A stretch of DNA of 5,122 nt from JAUVXJ01 sp964577995 (GCA_964577995.1 CAZOBP010000204.1:1-5122), one strand, 5' to 3'. Shown: positions 1 to 5,122, counted from the first letter of the stretch. Made by a program: numbers and translations. The notes: generated by a model not told the origin, from the letters alone.

Positions 1-303
1 CGTGGTGAGAACGTACACTCCCAGCAGGAGCAGAGTAGGGGTGACCAGAGGCAGCCGGAAGAAGGAGGACACGCCGCCTTGGCCCTCCACAGGTGCAGTT
101 CTGCGCCTGTCGATCAAGTCCTCCATGGCCTTGACCAGCCAGGCGGCGATCATGAGCAGAGCAATGGAGCGGAGAAGGCTAACCTTGTCGGGCTCGAACA
201 CCCGGCTGCTATAGACGTTGAAGAAGAGGGGGACGACGACGACCGCTGCCAGCCAGCCAGCCTCGATGATCCCGTCACATAGAATGGATAGCTTGGTCCG
301 CAT
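1..303 (-). CDS. O-antigen ligase/polymerase-like membrane protein, N-terminal fragment
   Basis: This is the first 101 codons of a gene that runs off the left edge, so the C-terminus is missing. The start is the ATG at 303-301. An AAGG lies about 10 bases upstream and I see no better start. The visible part is hydrophobic, with likely membrane segments at about residues 11-31, 43-59 and 84-101, and a short charged cytoplasmic or periplasmic stretch (EDLIDRRR and following) between the second and third. The stretch FFNVYSSRVFEPDK (27-40) resembles what I recall from the N-termini of large O-antigen-ligase-like proteins of Chloroflexota, which often carry TPR repeats further on. In that family the protein joins or polymerises lipid-linked glycans on the outer side of the membrane. 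The location downstream of two nucleotide-sugar enzymes and a glycosyltransferase fits. The catalytic loop and any TPR region lie outside the window, so the family call is tentative; a generic multi-pass membrane protein remains possible. Confidence 0.6.
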   Translation of the reverse strand, partial: MRTKLSILCDGIIEAGWLAAVVVVPLFFNVYSSRVFEPDKVSLLRSIALLMIAAWLVKAMEDLIDRRRTAPVEGQGGVSSFFRLPLVTPTLLLLGVYVLTT

Positions 304-337
304 CGGTCGCCCTACCTTGATGAGGAGCCCGTTTCCT

Positions 338-360
338 GGACACGGCCCATGGCCCTGTCC
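338..360 (-). other. Strong RNA hairpin in the gap between the GalE-like gene and the ligase-like gene
   Basis: On the plus strand GGACA (338-342) pairs with TGTCC (356-360) and GGCC (344-347) with GGCC (351-354), with one mismatch between the two blocks (343/355) and a 3-base loop at 348-350. That gives 9 pairs out of 10. In the minus-strand transcript it sits about 35 bases before the ATG at 303 and about 25 bases after the stop at 386. The bases that follow on the minus strand are AGGAAAC, with no U-tract, so it does not look like a standard intrinsic terminator. It could be an attenuator, a transcript-processing site or a 3'-end stabiliser. No function is shown. Confidence 0.5.
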
Positions 361-385
361 CTCCAGACCGAAACCCAGCTCCCCA

Positions 386-1333
386 TCACTTGCCCACCTC
401 AGACTTGGACGGCACTATCCCCTCGTAGTGCCTCAACATGAGGCGAAGACCCTCGTCAATGCTGACCCTGGTCTCGAATCCGAGCACTTCCTTGGCCAGC
501 TTGGTGTCGGCCACCAGGCGCGATACCCCTCCGCTCTGAGTGGCGTTGTGCAGCGAGATTACGCGTTTGCCCAGAAGAGCCTCAATCTTCTTGAGCAACT
601 CGTTAATGCTCACTTCCTGACCGGTGCCGATATTGAAAATCAGATCATTGACCCTGTCCGCCAATCCTGCCGTCTTAAGCGCGGTGACGACGTCACTGAT
701 GTGGATGAAATCTCTGGTCTGCTTGCCGGTGCCGAAGACGGTCGGCGTGCTCCCGGTCAGCGCCTGCCCGACGAAGTGGGGGATCACCGGAGGGTGCGAC
801 GGGGGTACAGCCTGGCCTGGACCATAAGCATTGAAGATGCGAAGCATGACCGTCTCGATGTCATAGAGGGTGCCGAGAGCGGAGACGTAGTATTCGGACG
901 CTATCTTGGCCACCGCATAAGGGTTGGGTGGATGCACGAGTGCCGTCTCCCTGACCGGCTGGTCCTCCTGCTCCCCATAGACCGTCCCGGAAGAGGCCAG
1001 TACGACCCGGCGTACGCCCGCGTCTCGCGCTGCGGTCATCAGGCTCACCGTGCCCCCCACGTTGACCTCGTTGTACTCCACGGGGTACAGTATCGACTCT
1101 GAGACCGACACCCGCGCCGCCAAGTGGAAAACGACGTCCACGCCCCTCAGCAGAGTCCATAGCCTGGGGATGTCGCGCACATCGCCTCGCGTGAAGGCTA
1201 CAGCGTTGTCCAGGACAGCCGGGTCTCCCGCACTGAGATCATCGATCACCCGCACGCGATGTCCAAGGCTGACCAGATGGTTGGCGAGGGCCGAACCTAT
1301 GAACCCGGCGCCGCCCGTAACCAGGATCTTCAT
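386..1333 (-). CDS. NAD-dependent epimerase/dehydratase, GalE-like (extended SDR)
   Basis: This 315-residue protein is the usual length for an extended short-chain dehydrogenase/reductase acting on nucleotide sugars in the cytoplasm. The N-terminal Rossmann motif TGGAGFIG is at 6-13, with an acidic pair D31/D32 after strand 2, as expected for NAD(H) rather than NADP(H). HLAA is at 70-73. The catalytic set is S115 in SSGTVYG and Y139-x3-K143 in NPYAVAK. RIFNAYGPGQ and TRDFIHISDV are substrate-domain motifs of the UDP-glucose 4-epimerase group, and SSGTVYG aligns with the SSATVYG of GalE. The most likely reaction is C4 epimerisation of a UDP-hexose or UDP-pentose; the exact sugar cannot be read from the sequence. 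The ATG overlaps the TGA of the upstream SDR gene as ATGA, and AGGA lies 7 bases before it inside that gene, so translation is probably coupled. A related dehydratase activity cannot be excluded. Confidence 0.93.
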   Translation of the reverse strand: MKILVTGGAGFIGSALANHLVSLGHRVRVIDDLSAGDPAVLDNAVAFTRGDVRDIPRLWTLLRGVDVVFHLAARVSVSESILYPVEYNEVNVGGTVSLMTAARDAGVRRVVLASSGTVYGEQEDQPVRETALVHPPNPYAVAKIASEYYVSALGTLYDIETVMLRIFNAYGPGQAVPPSHPPVIPHFVGQALTGSTPTVFGTGKQTRDFIHISDVVTALKTAGLADRVNDLIFNIGTGQEVSINELLKKIEALLGKRVISLHNATQSGGVSRLVADTKLAKEVLGFETRVSIDEGLRLMLRHYEGIVPSKSEVGK

Positions 1334-2298
1334 GCTTTGTTCCTGAACCAGTCTATGGTCTGCTGCAGGCCCTCGGCCAGGGCCACGCGGGCCCTGAAGC
1401 CCAGTATCCTCTCCGCTTTCTCCACGGCCGGAACCCGCCGCCTGGTATCCTCGAAGAACTCGCCATAATCCACTTCGTATGGCACGCAGACGACCTCTGA
1501 TGACGAACCGGTCATCTCGCGTACGGCTTCCGCGAGTTCACGAACGCTGGTCTCCTCACCGCGCGCTATGTTCAGCACCTCTCCGTTCGCATCTTGGACG
1601 CTGGCAGCGAGCACCGTACCCTCCACGGTGTCATCGACGTAGGTGAAGCAGCGAGTCTGCTCGCCGTCCGCGTGGACGGTCAGCGGCTTACCGGCCAGCG
1701 CCTGACTGATGAATCTCGCCACCACGCTGCCGTACCCTCTCGGATCCAACCGTGGCCCGTAGGAATTGAAGTAGCGGACAATGGTGACCGGCAGTTCCCG
1801 CTGGCGGTGGTAAGCAAGAGCCAGATACTCGTCCATGGCCTTGGCCGTGGAGTAGCACCACCTGGCGACCCCCGTCGAGCCCAAGAGCCGGTCGTCATCC
1901 TCAGCCAAGGGACAGGCAGTGCTCTTGCCATACACCTCCGACGAGGAGGCCAGCACCACTTTGCGTCCTCTCCTGGACGCCTCCTTGAGCACGGTGCCGG
2001 TCCCCCACACGTTGGTCATCATCGCTTGTAGGGGATCGGTCAGCACATGTCTAACACCTACGATGGCCGCCAGATGATAGACTACTTCGCACTCATCCGT
2101 CATCTGCTCCATGAGGTGGGAGTCGAGGATGTCTCCTTCGGTGAAGCGAAAGCGCGGGTTGTGGAGGTTGTGCTCGATGTTGGCAACCTTGCCCAGGGAG
2201 AGGTTGTCCACGACCACAACGTCGTGTCCGTCAGCCAGCAGCCTGTCGGCTAGATGCGAGCCTATGTAGCCCGCTCCTCCAGTAACCAGAACTCGCAT
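1330..2298 (-). CDS. NAD-dependent nucleotide-sugar epimerase/decarboxylase-like protein (extended SDR)
   Basis: This 322-residue extended SDR has TGGAGYIG at 6-13, D31 at the end of strand 2, HLAA at 75-78, SSSEVYG at 118-124, and Y149-x3-K153 in RWCYSTAK. RYFNSYGPRLD follows at 175-185, then TRCFTYVDD (215-223) and EDTRRRVP (283-290). Several of these point to the UDP-glucuronate decarboxylase/ArnA branch: Glu after the catalytic Ser (S120-E121), RW-x-YS before the lysine, GPRLD, and the arginine-rich stretch followed by VP, where ArnA has its catalytic Arg. That branch oxidises UDP-glucuronate at C4 and decarboxylates it. Other SDRs annotated as UDP-glucose 4-epimerase or dTDP-glucose 4,6-dehydratase share some of these motifs, so the reaction is inferred. 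The start at 2298 has only a weak ribosome site (GAGGG about 10 bases or GAGAG 3 bases upstream). It is the first gene after the promoter at 2461-2433. Confidence 0.9.
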   Translation of the reverse strand: MRVLVTGGAGYIGSHLADRLLADGHDVVVVDNLSLGKVANIEHNLHNPRFRFTEGDILDSHLMEQMTDECEVVYHLAAIVGVRHVLTDPLQAMMTNVWGTGTVLKEASRRGRKVVLASSSEVYGKSTACPLAEDDDRLLGSTGVARWCYSTAKAMDEYLALAYHRQRELPVTIVRYFNSYGPRLDPRGYGSVVARFISQALAGKPLTVHADGEQTRCFTYVDDTVEGTVLAASVQDANGEVLNIARGEETSVRELAEAVREMTGSSSEVVCVPYEVDYGEFFEDTRRRVPAVEKAERILGFRARVALAEGLQQTIDWFRNKA

Positions 2299-2361
2299 CG
2301 TCTCTCAGCCCTCGGCTCCGTCGAAAGGGTCGCCTACTCACCGTCGCATGCTGCTGTCCAC

Positions 2362-2427
2362 TCACTGATCGTGGCGAGTCCGTCCTGCAACTTCCGCTTC
2401 TTCCCCCTGTAGTTGCCACGAGGCCAT
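2362..2427 (-). CDS. Possible 21-codon leader mini-ORF, perhaps leaderless
   Basis: An ATG at 2427-2425 opens 21 codons ending in TGA at 2364-2362; the peptide begins MASWQLQGEE. The ATG lies within a base or two of the transcription start predicted from the TATGAT at 2438-2433, so it could be read as a leaderless message; the only upstream Shine-Dalgarno-like bases abut the ATG. The codons show no run of a single amino acid, so classical amino-acid attenuation is not suggested. Both inverted-repeat pairs of the leader overlap this mini-ORF. It may be chance; I list it because its position is unusual. Confidence 0.2.
   Translation of the reverse strand: MASWQLQGEEAEVAGRTRHDQ
2369..2421 (-). 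repeat. Overlapping inverted repeats in the SDR leader
   Basis: TCGTGGC at 2369-2375 is the exact reverse complement of GCCACGA at 2415-2421, 39 bases apart. GCAACT at 2387-2392 is the exact reverse complement of AGTTGC at 2411-2416, 18 bases apart. The two pairs share bases 2415-2416, so in the leader RNA they either nest with a short trade-off or compete. The loop of the inner hairpin is purine-rich in RNA (GGGGGAAG). This could be a cis-acting regulatory structure; no known riboswitch class is recognised. Confidence 0.35.
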
Positions 2428-2432
2428 CCTAG

Positions 2433-2461
2433 ATCATAGTCCAGTTCCCATTACTTATCAA
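2433..2461 (-). promoter_or_regulatory. Sigma-70-like promoter for the SDR gene pair
   Basis: On the minus strand TTGATA (2461-2456, 5 of 6 against TTGACA) is followed by a 17-base spacer and TATGAT (2438-2433, 5 of 6 against TATAAT). The spacing is ideal and the element sits in a gap that clearly lacks a gene. Transcription would begin near 2426 and give a leader of about 128 bases before the ATG at 2298. It implies that the SDR pair, and possibly the ligase-like gene, are transcribed independently of the glycosyltransferase. Confidence 0.6.
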
Positions 2462-2470
2462 CCTTGCGTG

Positions 2471-2521
2471 CCTCGGCGATGCGAGGAACCGCGCGCGCAC
2501 GACGGCAAATAGACATGCCGT
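2471..2521. repeat. Two small hairpins flanking an alternating CG tract
   Basis: CCTCG (2471-2475) pairs with CGAGG (2482-2486) over a 6-base loop, and ACGGCA (2502-2507) pairs with TGCCGT (2516-2521) over an 8-base loop. Between them lies a 12-base alternating pyrimidine-purine run (2490-2501). Neither hairpin has a T-tract on the minus strand, so they are weak terminator candidates for the glycosyltransferase transcript. They lie just upstream of the -35 box at 2461-2456. Confidence 0.35.
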
Positions 2522-2615
2522 GGCGGCTAGGGACGCCCACGTCTGCGGCGACGCTAGGAGCAATGTCCGAGGATCAACGAATAGAACGACGATCTGCGGT
2601 CGCGGATTGAGACCC

Positions 2616-3725
2616 TCACGGACCTGGCAGGAGACTGCTGTAGAGCTCGAGGACTCTGTCTATCATCACATCCTGGGAGAACTCCTGCCTGGAGCGTTCT
2701 CTCCCTCTCTCGCCCATCGCCGTTCGCAGTTGCTCGTCGGCGAGCAACCGGTTGATGGCCGAAACGAGTGCACCAGGATCGCGTGCCGGCACAACAAGGC
2801 CCGTCTGCCCGTCGACGTTCACGTAGGAGGTTCCGGTCCCCAGTTCGGTGCTCACCACCGCCTTGCCACAAGCCATGGCTTCCACCTGTACTACTCCAAA
2901 GGCTTCGCTCCGATGCGAAGCGGGGAGCACGAAGATGTCACAGGCCTGGAAGTGGGCCGGCAGCTCCTCGTCCTGCACACGGCCCGCGAAGAACACCTTC
3001 TCAGTCAACCCCAGCTCGGCGACGAGAGCCTGCCACTCCTCGGCCATCGGTCCCGACCCCACCACCAGCAGTCGTGCATCGATGTCGCGCATGGCTCTGA
3101 TAAGGTGATCGAGACCTTTGTAGTAGCGCAGGAGGCCGACGAAGAGTAGCAGGGGAGACCCATACTGCTCGCGCAGTCTCCTGACCTCCTCGGTCCTGAG
3201 CTGGAGAAAGGGTTGCAGATCTATGCCCAACGGGATCACCGTACATTTCTCGGACATCTCGCTCAGGTACGGGGAACTCTGAACGTAGTTCGGGCTGGTA
3301 GCGATGATGCGATCCGCGCGGGCCAGAACTTGCCTGAGAAACGGTCGATACAGCTTGAGGAGGCCCTTCTGGCGAACGATATCGCTGTGGTAAGTGATGA
3401 CCGTTCGTTGACTATGTCCGAACGTGAGGTGGGCCAGCTCGCCCCAGGGATAAGGGAAGTGTAGATGGGTGATGTCTGGCCTCAACCGGCTCATCCATGA
3501 GAAGAGAGCGAAGCTGATGGGGGTGGACGACACAGTGGCCAGGCGTCCGGCCTTGATCACTCTCACGCCCTCCAGCTCTGCGACCTCGGTCTTGCCCGTA
3601 GGACTGGTGACCAGAACCGTGATCTCGAGTCCACGTCTCGCCGCTCCCCGCGCCAGTAGCCTGATGTGGTTCTCCATGCCGCCTACGACAGGGTAGTAGT
3701 CCTTGTAGACATGCAGTACTCTCAT
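2616..3725 (-). CDS. Glycosyltransferase family 4 (GT-B fold)
   Basis: This 369-residue protein is a normal-length retaining glycosyltransferase of the GT4 type, expected to transfer a sugar from a nucleotide donor to a lipid-linked or glycan acceptor on the cytoplasmic face of the membrane. The N-terminal domain (about 1-165) opens with the nucleotide-fold strand RVLHVYKDYYP and the loop GGME at 15-18. The linker PLGID is at 165-169. The C-terminal donor-binding domain contains VGLLRYYKGLD (196-206), where R200 and K203 match the phosphate-contacting Arg/Lys of the family, VVGSGP (221-226), and the E-x7-E motif E274/E282 in SEAFGVVQVEAMACG. There is no signal peptide and no membrane segment. 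The ATG at 3725 has GGGGAG 5 bases upstream. It starts 24 bases below the radical SAM stop, so the two are probably co-transcribed. Donor and acceptor cannot be told from the sequence. Confidence 0.95.
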   Translation of the reverse strand: MRVLHVYKDYYPVVGGMENHIRLLARGAARRGLEITVLVTSPTGKTEVAELEGVRVIKAGRLATVSSTPISFALFSWMSRLRPDITHLHFPYPWGELAHLTFGHSQRTVITYHSDIVRQKGLLKLYRPFLRQVLARADRIIATSPNYVQSSPYLSEMSEKCTVIPLGIDLQPFLQLRTEEVRRLREQYGSPLLLFVGLLRYYKGLDHLIRAMRDIDARLLVVGSGPMAEEWQALVAELGLTEKVFFAGRVQDEELPAHFQACDIFVLPASHRSEAFGVVQVEAMACGKAVVSTELGTGTSYVNVDGQTGLVVPARDPGALVSAINRLLADEQLRTAMGERGRERSRQEFSQDVMIDRVLELYSSLLPGP

Positions 3726-3749
3726 CGGCTCTCCCCTGAATCCAGCGGG

Positions 3750-4511
3750 CTAGTAGGCCTTGACCGTGACGCCGGTTCTCTCTTGGGCCCGGCTGGCTAG
3801 CTCCTCCAAGTGTTGCCTGGATACCTGCCTCACGCCGCTCTCGGCGACAGGCCGCTCCGCCGTGTAGATCTGGACCATCTCCGGGGACAGCCGAGCCACG
3901 CTGGCTAGCCAGGCTTCGCGGGCTTCACCCTCGGCGTTCTGCACCTCTCCCTCGATGATCATACTCTGGATGATCAGACGCGGCATGGCTTCCAGACCTT
4001 CGAGTATTTTCTCCAAAGTGATCGCCGACGACGGGCGGCTCAAGCGCGAGAAGGTTTGAGGATCGCCTGCATCCAGTTTCATGATGGGATCGTCCAGTTG
4101 CGCAACGGTCTCCCTGATCTCCAGACGGTGCATGCGAGACGAGTTGGAAAGGATGGCTAGCCTGGACTGCGGGCACATCCTATCCTGCAGTTCGAGCATC
4201 CCCGACACGATGTCCGGGAAGTTCGGATGCAATGTGGGTTCACCGTTACCTGAGAGGGTCAAGTAGTCGGGCGGCGATGGCTGGCGTCTTATGGCCTCCT
4301 CCACTTTCTGCAGGACAGAATCCACGGACGGGAACCCGACCTGCCCCGCTGGTCCGGGTACCGTATGGGCGGTGTCGTACTGGCAGTACACACAGTCGAA
4401 CGTGCAGACCTTGCGGCTCGGCGGTAGCAGGTTGATCCCCAGAGAGCGGCCCAACCTTCGGAAGCTTATAGGCCCGTAGACAACGTCTCTCTGGAGCTCC
4501 AATACGGACAT
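3750..4511 (-). CDS. Radical SAM protein, COG0731 type (TYW1-related)
   Basis: From the ATG at 4511 this is a 253-residue radical SAM protein. The 4Fe-4S cluster motif C-x3-C-x2-C is C36, C40, C43. YGPISFRRLGRSLGIN (12-27) just before it is the characteristic N-terminus of the COG0731 group, which includes archaeal TYW1 of wyosine tRNA modification and many bacterial proteins of unknown role. GNGEPT (88-93) is the SAM-binding GGE-type motif, and KLDAGDPQTF and VQIYTAERP further on are also family features. The reading frame is open up to an ATG at 4667, but I place the start at 4511. AGGAGG sits 5 bases upstream, homology begins there, and the likely transcription start near 4664 falls below the 4667 ATG. 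The substrate is unknown; bacteria generally lack wyosine, so a tRNA role should not be assumed. The glycosyltransferase gene follows after 24 bases. Confidence 0.9.
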   Translation of the reverse strand: MSVLELQRDVVYGPISFRRLGRSLGINLLPPSRKVCTFDCVYCQYDTAHTVPGPAGQVGFPSVDSVLQKVEEAIRRQPSPPDYLTLSGNGEPTLHPNFPDIVSGMLELQDRMCPQSRLAILSNSSRMHRLEIRETVAQLDDPIMKLDAGDPQTFSRLSRPSSAITLEKILEGLEAMPRLIIQSMIIEGEVQNAEGEAREAWLASVARLSPEMVQIYTAERPVAESGVRQVSRQHLEELASRAQERTGVTVKAY

Positions 4512-4513
4512 CC

Positions 4514-4522
4514 CCTCCTCCT
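4514..4522 (-). promoter_or_regulatory. Ribosome binding site that fixes the radical SAM start
   Basis: On the minus strand AGGAGGAGG precedes the ATG at 4511-4509. The AGGAGG at 4522-4517 has a 5-base spacer, a textbook Shine-Dalgarno. It supports the 253-residue protein over the 305-residue version. Confidence 0.85.
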
Positions 4523-4566
4523 GTTGGCTGCTGATCGGCTCTGCCCGGTGGTGGCTGACAGGGCGG

Positions 4567-4595
4567 TGGTCATGTGATGGTGAATACTGTATAAT
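4567..4595 (+). promoter_or_regulatory. Promoter for the cyclophilin-like gene
   Basis: TATAAT at 4590-4595 is a perfect -10 box. TGGTCA at 4567-4572, 17 bases upstream, matches 4 of 6 of TTGACA. Transcription would begin near 4602, leaving a leader of about 97 bases before the ATG at 4699. The start predicted here lies after an alternative upstream ATG at 4597 in the same frame, which argues for the shorter protein. Confidence 0.5.
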
Positions 4596-4670
4596 AGTGC
4601 GGAACCGAACGGGGGCCTGCTGGACGTGTCGAGTAGCATCTCCAAACCATCTTCTATTGCACCCCAAATC

Positions 4671-4679
4671 ATTATACCA
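4671..4679 (-). promoter_or_regulatory. Extended -10 promoter for the radical SAM and glycosyltransferase genes
   Basis: On the minus strand TGGTATAAT (4679-4671) is a perfect -10 box with the TGn extension. No good -35 is seen at 16-18 bases, which extended -10 promoters tolerate. Transcription would begin near 4664, about 153 bases before the ATG at 4511. Confidence 0.45.
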
Positions 4680-4698
4680 CAGACAACGGGGGACAGGA

Positions 4699-5076
4699 AT
4701 GCCCCACCGGATTGAGATTTCCGCCGGTCAGGTCACCGTCACGGCTGAGCTGAACGACACGCAGACAGCTAAGGCTGTCTGGGCTGGGCTGCCCATCGAG
4801 GGCGTAGCCAACACTTGGGGGGACGAGATCTACTTCTCGACCCCCCTGTCTTTGGAGCTGGAGTCCGGTCAGGATCTCGTCGAGATGGGGGACCTGGGTT
4901 ACTGGCCACCGGGGAAGGCCTTGTGCGTCTTCTTCGGACCCACGCCTGCCAGCAGAGGCGAGGAAATCCGCCCCGCCAGCGCGGTCACGGTCTTCGGTCG
5001 TGTAGTTGGGGACGCTACAGTGTTGAAGGCCGTCTCAGACGGCACGCAGGTGACGGTTTGCCGAACCGAAGGATAA
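4699..5076 (+). CDS. Cyclophilin-like fold protein, TM1367 family
   Basis: This 125-residue cytoplasmic protein matches the small TM1367-type family (Pfam Cyclophil_like, PF04126 as I recall) along its full length. Recognisable stretches are ELNDTQTAKAVW (17-28), NTWGDEIYF (38-46), GDLGYWPPGKALC (64-76), FFGPTPAS (78-85) and VVGDATVLKAV (102-112). The fold is a cyclophilin-like beta-barrel known from a Thermotoga structure, but the family lacks the usual peptidyl-prolyl isomerase catalytic set and its biochemical role is not established. There is no signal peptide or membrane segment. I chose the ATG at 4699 because family similarity begins there and GGGGG lies 6 bases upstream; the frame is open back to an ATG at 4597, but that stretch has no family character and overlaps the promoter. 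It is a single-gene unit divergent from the radical SAM gene; a functional link between the two is not evident. Confidence 0.92.
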   Translation: MPHRIEISAGQVTVTAELNDTQTAKAVWAGLPIEGVANTWGDEIYFSTPLSLELESGQDLVEMGDLGYWPPGKALCVFFGPTPASRGEEIRPASAVTVFGRVVGDATVLKAVSDGTQVTVCRTEG

Positions 5077-5080
5077 CGGC

Positions 5081-5111
5081 CCTGGTTGCGCGAGGTATGT
5101 CACGGACCAGG
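5081..5111 (+). repeat. Short inverted repeat downstream of the cyclophilin-like gene
   Basis: CCTGGT (5081-5086) is the reverse complement of ACCAGG (5106-5111) with 19 bases between, starting 4 bases after the stop codon. No T-tract follows before the window ends, so it cannot be called a terminator from what is visible. Confidence 0.25.
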
Positions 5112-5122
5112 ACGGTCAAGCG

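Larger units (their letters stand above)
2299..2615. other. 317-base non-coding gap between the glycosyltransferase and the SDR gene pair
   Basis: I see no convincing protein gene here apart from a possible 21-codon mini-ORF. From the glycosyltransferase stop leftwards it holds about 95 bases with nothing recognisable, a small hairpin (2502-2521), an alternating CG/CA tract (2490-2501), a second small hairpin (2471-2486), a sigma-70-like promoter pointing left (2461-2433), and a leader of about 128 bases with two inverted repeats. No intrinsic terminator with a T-tract is visible after the glycosyltransferase on the minus strand, so read-through from that gene is possible. Confidence 0.7.

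Noticed and set aside
218..1102. Open reading frame of 294 codons on the plus strand
   Set aside because: It is antisense to the GalE-like gene, its translation has no family character, and the opposite strand carries complete SDR motifs. It is a shadow frame typical of GC-rich DNA.
2299..2320. GGCTGAGA just before the SDR start, resembling part of a TPP riboswitch
   Set aside because: The other conserved TPP elements are absent from the leader, and a nucleotide-sugar gene is not a usual target.
2520..3149. Open reading frame of 209 codons on the plus strand
   Set aside because: Mostly antisense to the GT4 gene, with no recognisable domain; the part in the gap has no promoter or ribosome site that favours it.
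4546..4570. Direct repeat CGGTGGT (4546-4552 and 4564-4570) and TGAC-N9-GTCA (4556-4572) near the plus-strand -35
   Set aside because: Repeats this short are expected by chance in a stretch of about 190 bases, and neither matches an operator I know.
4512..4667. 52-residue N-terminal extension of the radical SAM protein
   Set aside because: The extension has no family similarity, the strong AGGAGG lies at the internal start, and the predicted transcription start near 4664 is downstream of the ATG at 4667.
4597..4698. 34-residue N-terminal extension of the cyclophilin-like protein
   Set aside because: The ATG at 4597 lies upstream of the predicted transcription start near 4602, has no ribosome site, and the sequence is unlike the family.
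5097..5122. ATG at 5097 as a possible start of a next gene
   Set aside because: Only eight codons are visible, and the Shine-Dalgarno-like GAGG is one base from the ATG, too close to be useful.

Overview
The window is GC-rich chromosomal DNA, densely coded and mostly on the minus strand, from a bacterium that I think is a member of Chloroflexota. That placement is an inference. It rests on the resemblance of the partial membrane protein at the left edge to the long O-antigen-ligase-like proteins I recall from that phylum, and on the company of a COG0731-type radical SAM protein and a TM1367-type cyclophilin-fold protein. No rRNA, tRNA, CRISPR array, transposase or phage gene is visible.

Layout in the direction of minus-strand transcription, right to left. 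A radical SAM protein (4511-3750) is followed after 23 bases by a family 4 glycosyltransferase (3725-2616). A 317-base non-coding gap (2615-2299) holds a good sigma-70-like promoter. Then come two extended short-chain dehydrogenase/reductase nucleotide-sugar enzymes whose genes overlap in an ATGA (2298-1330 and 1333-386). After 82 bases that hold a strong hairpin comes the start of an O-antigen ligase/polymerase-like membrane protein (303 to the left edge, cut off). On the plus strand a single small gene (4699-5076) encodes a TM1367-like cyclophilin-fold protein, divergent from the radical SAM gene across 187 bases with a candidate promoter on each strand.

Together, the glycosyltransferase, the two nucleotide-sugar enzymes and the ligase-like protein look like part of a surface polysaccharide or glycan locus. 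The two SDR enzymes would make an activated sugar in the cytoplasm, the GT4 enzyme would transfer a sugar to a lipid-linked acceptor, and the membrane protein would polymerise or ligate the product. The first SDR (2298-1330) carries motifs of the UDP-glucuronate decarboxylase/ArnA branch and the second is GalE-like, so a UDP-pentose route is one testable possibility. The radical SAM gene does not obviously belong to this pathway and may simply be co-transcribed.

The least expected part is the regulatory DNA. There is a 128-base leader with a possible leaderless 21-codon mini-ORF and two inverted repeats that share bases, a divergent promoter pair whose transcripts would overlap at their 5' ends, and a hairpin without a U-tract before the ligase gene. 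I see no clear new multi-gene system.
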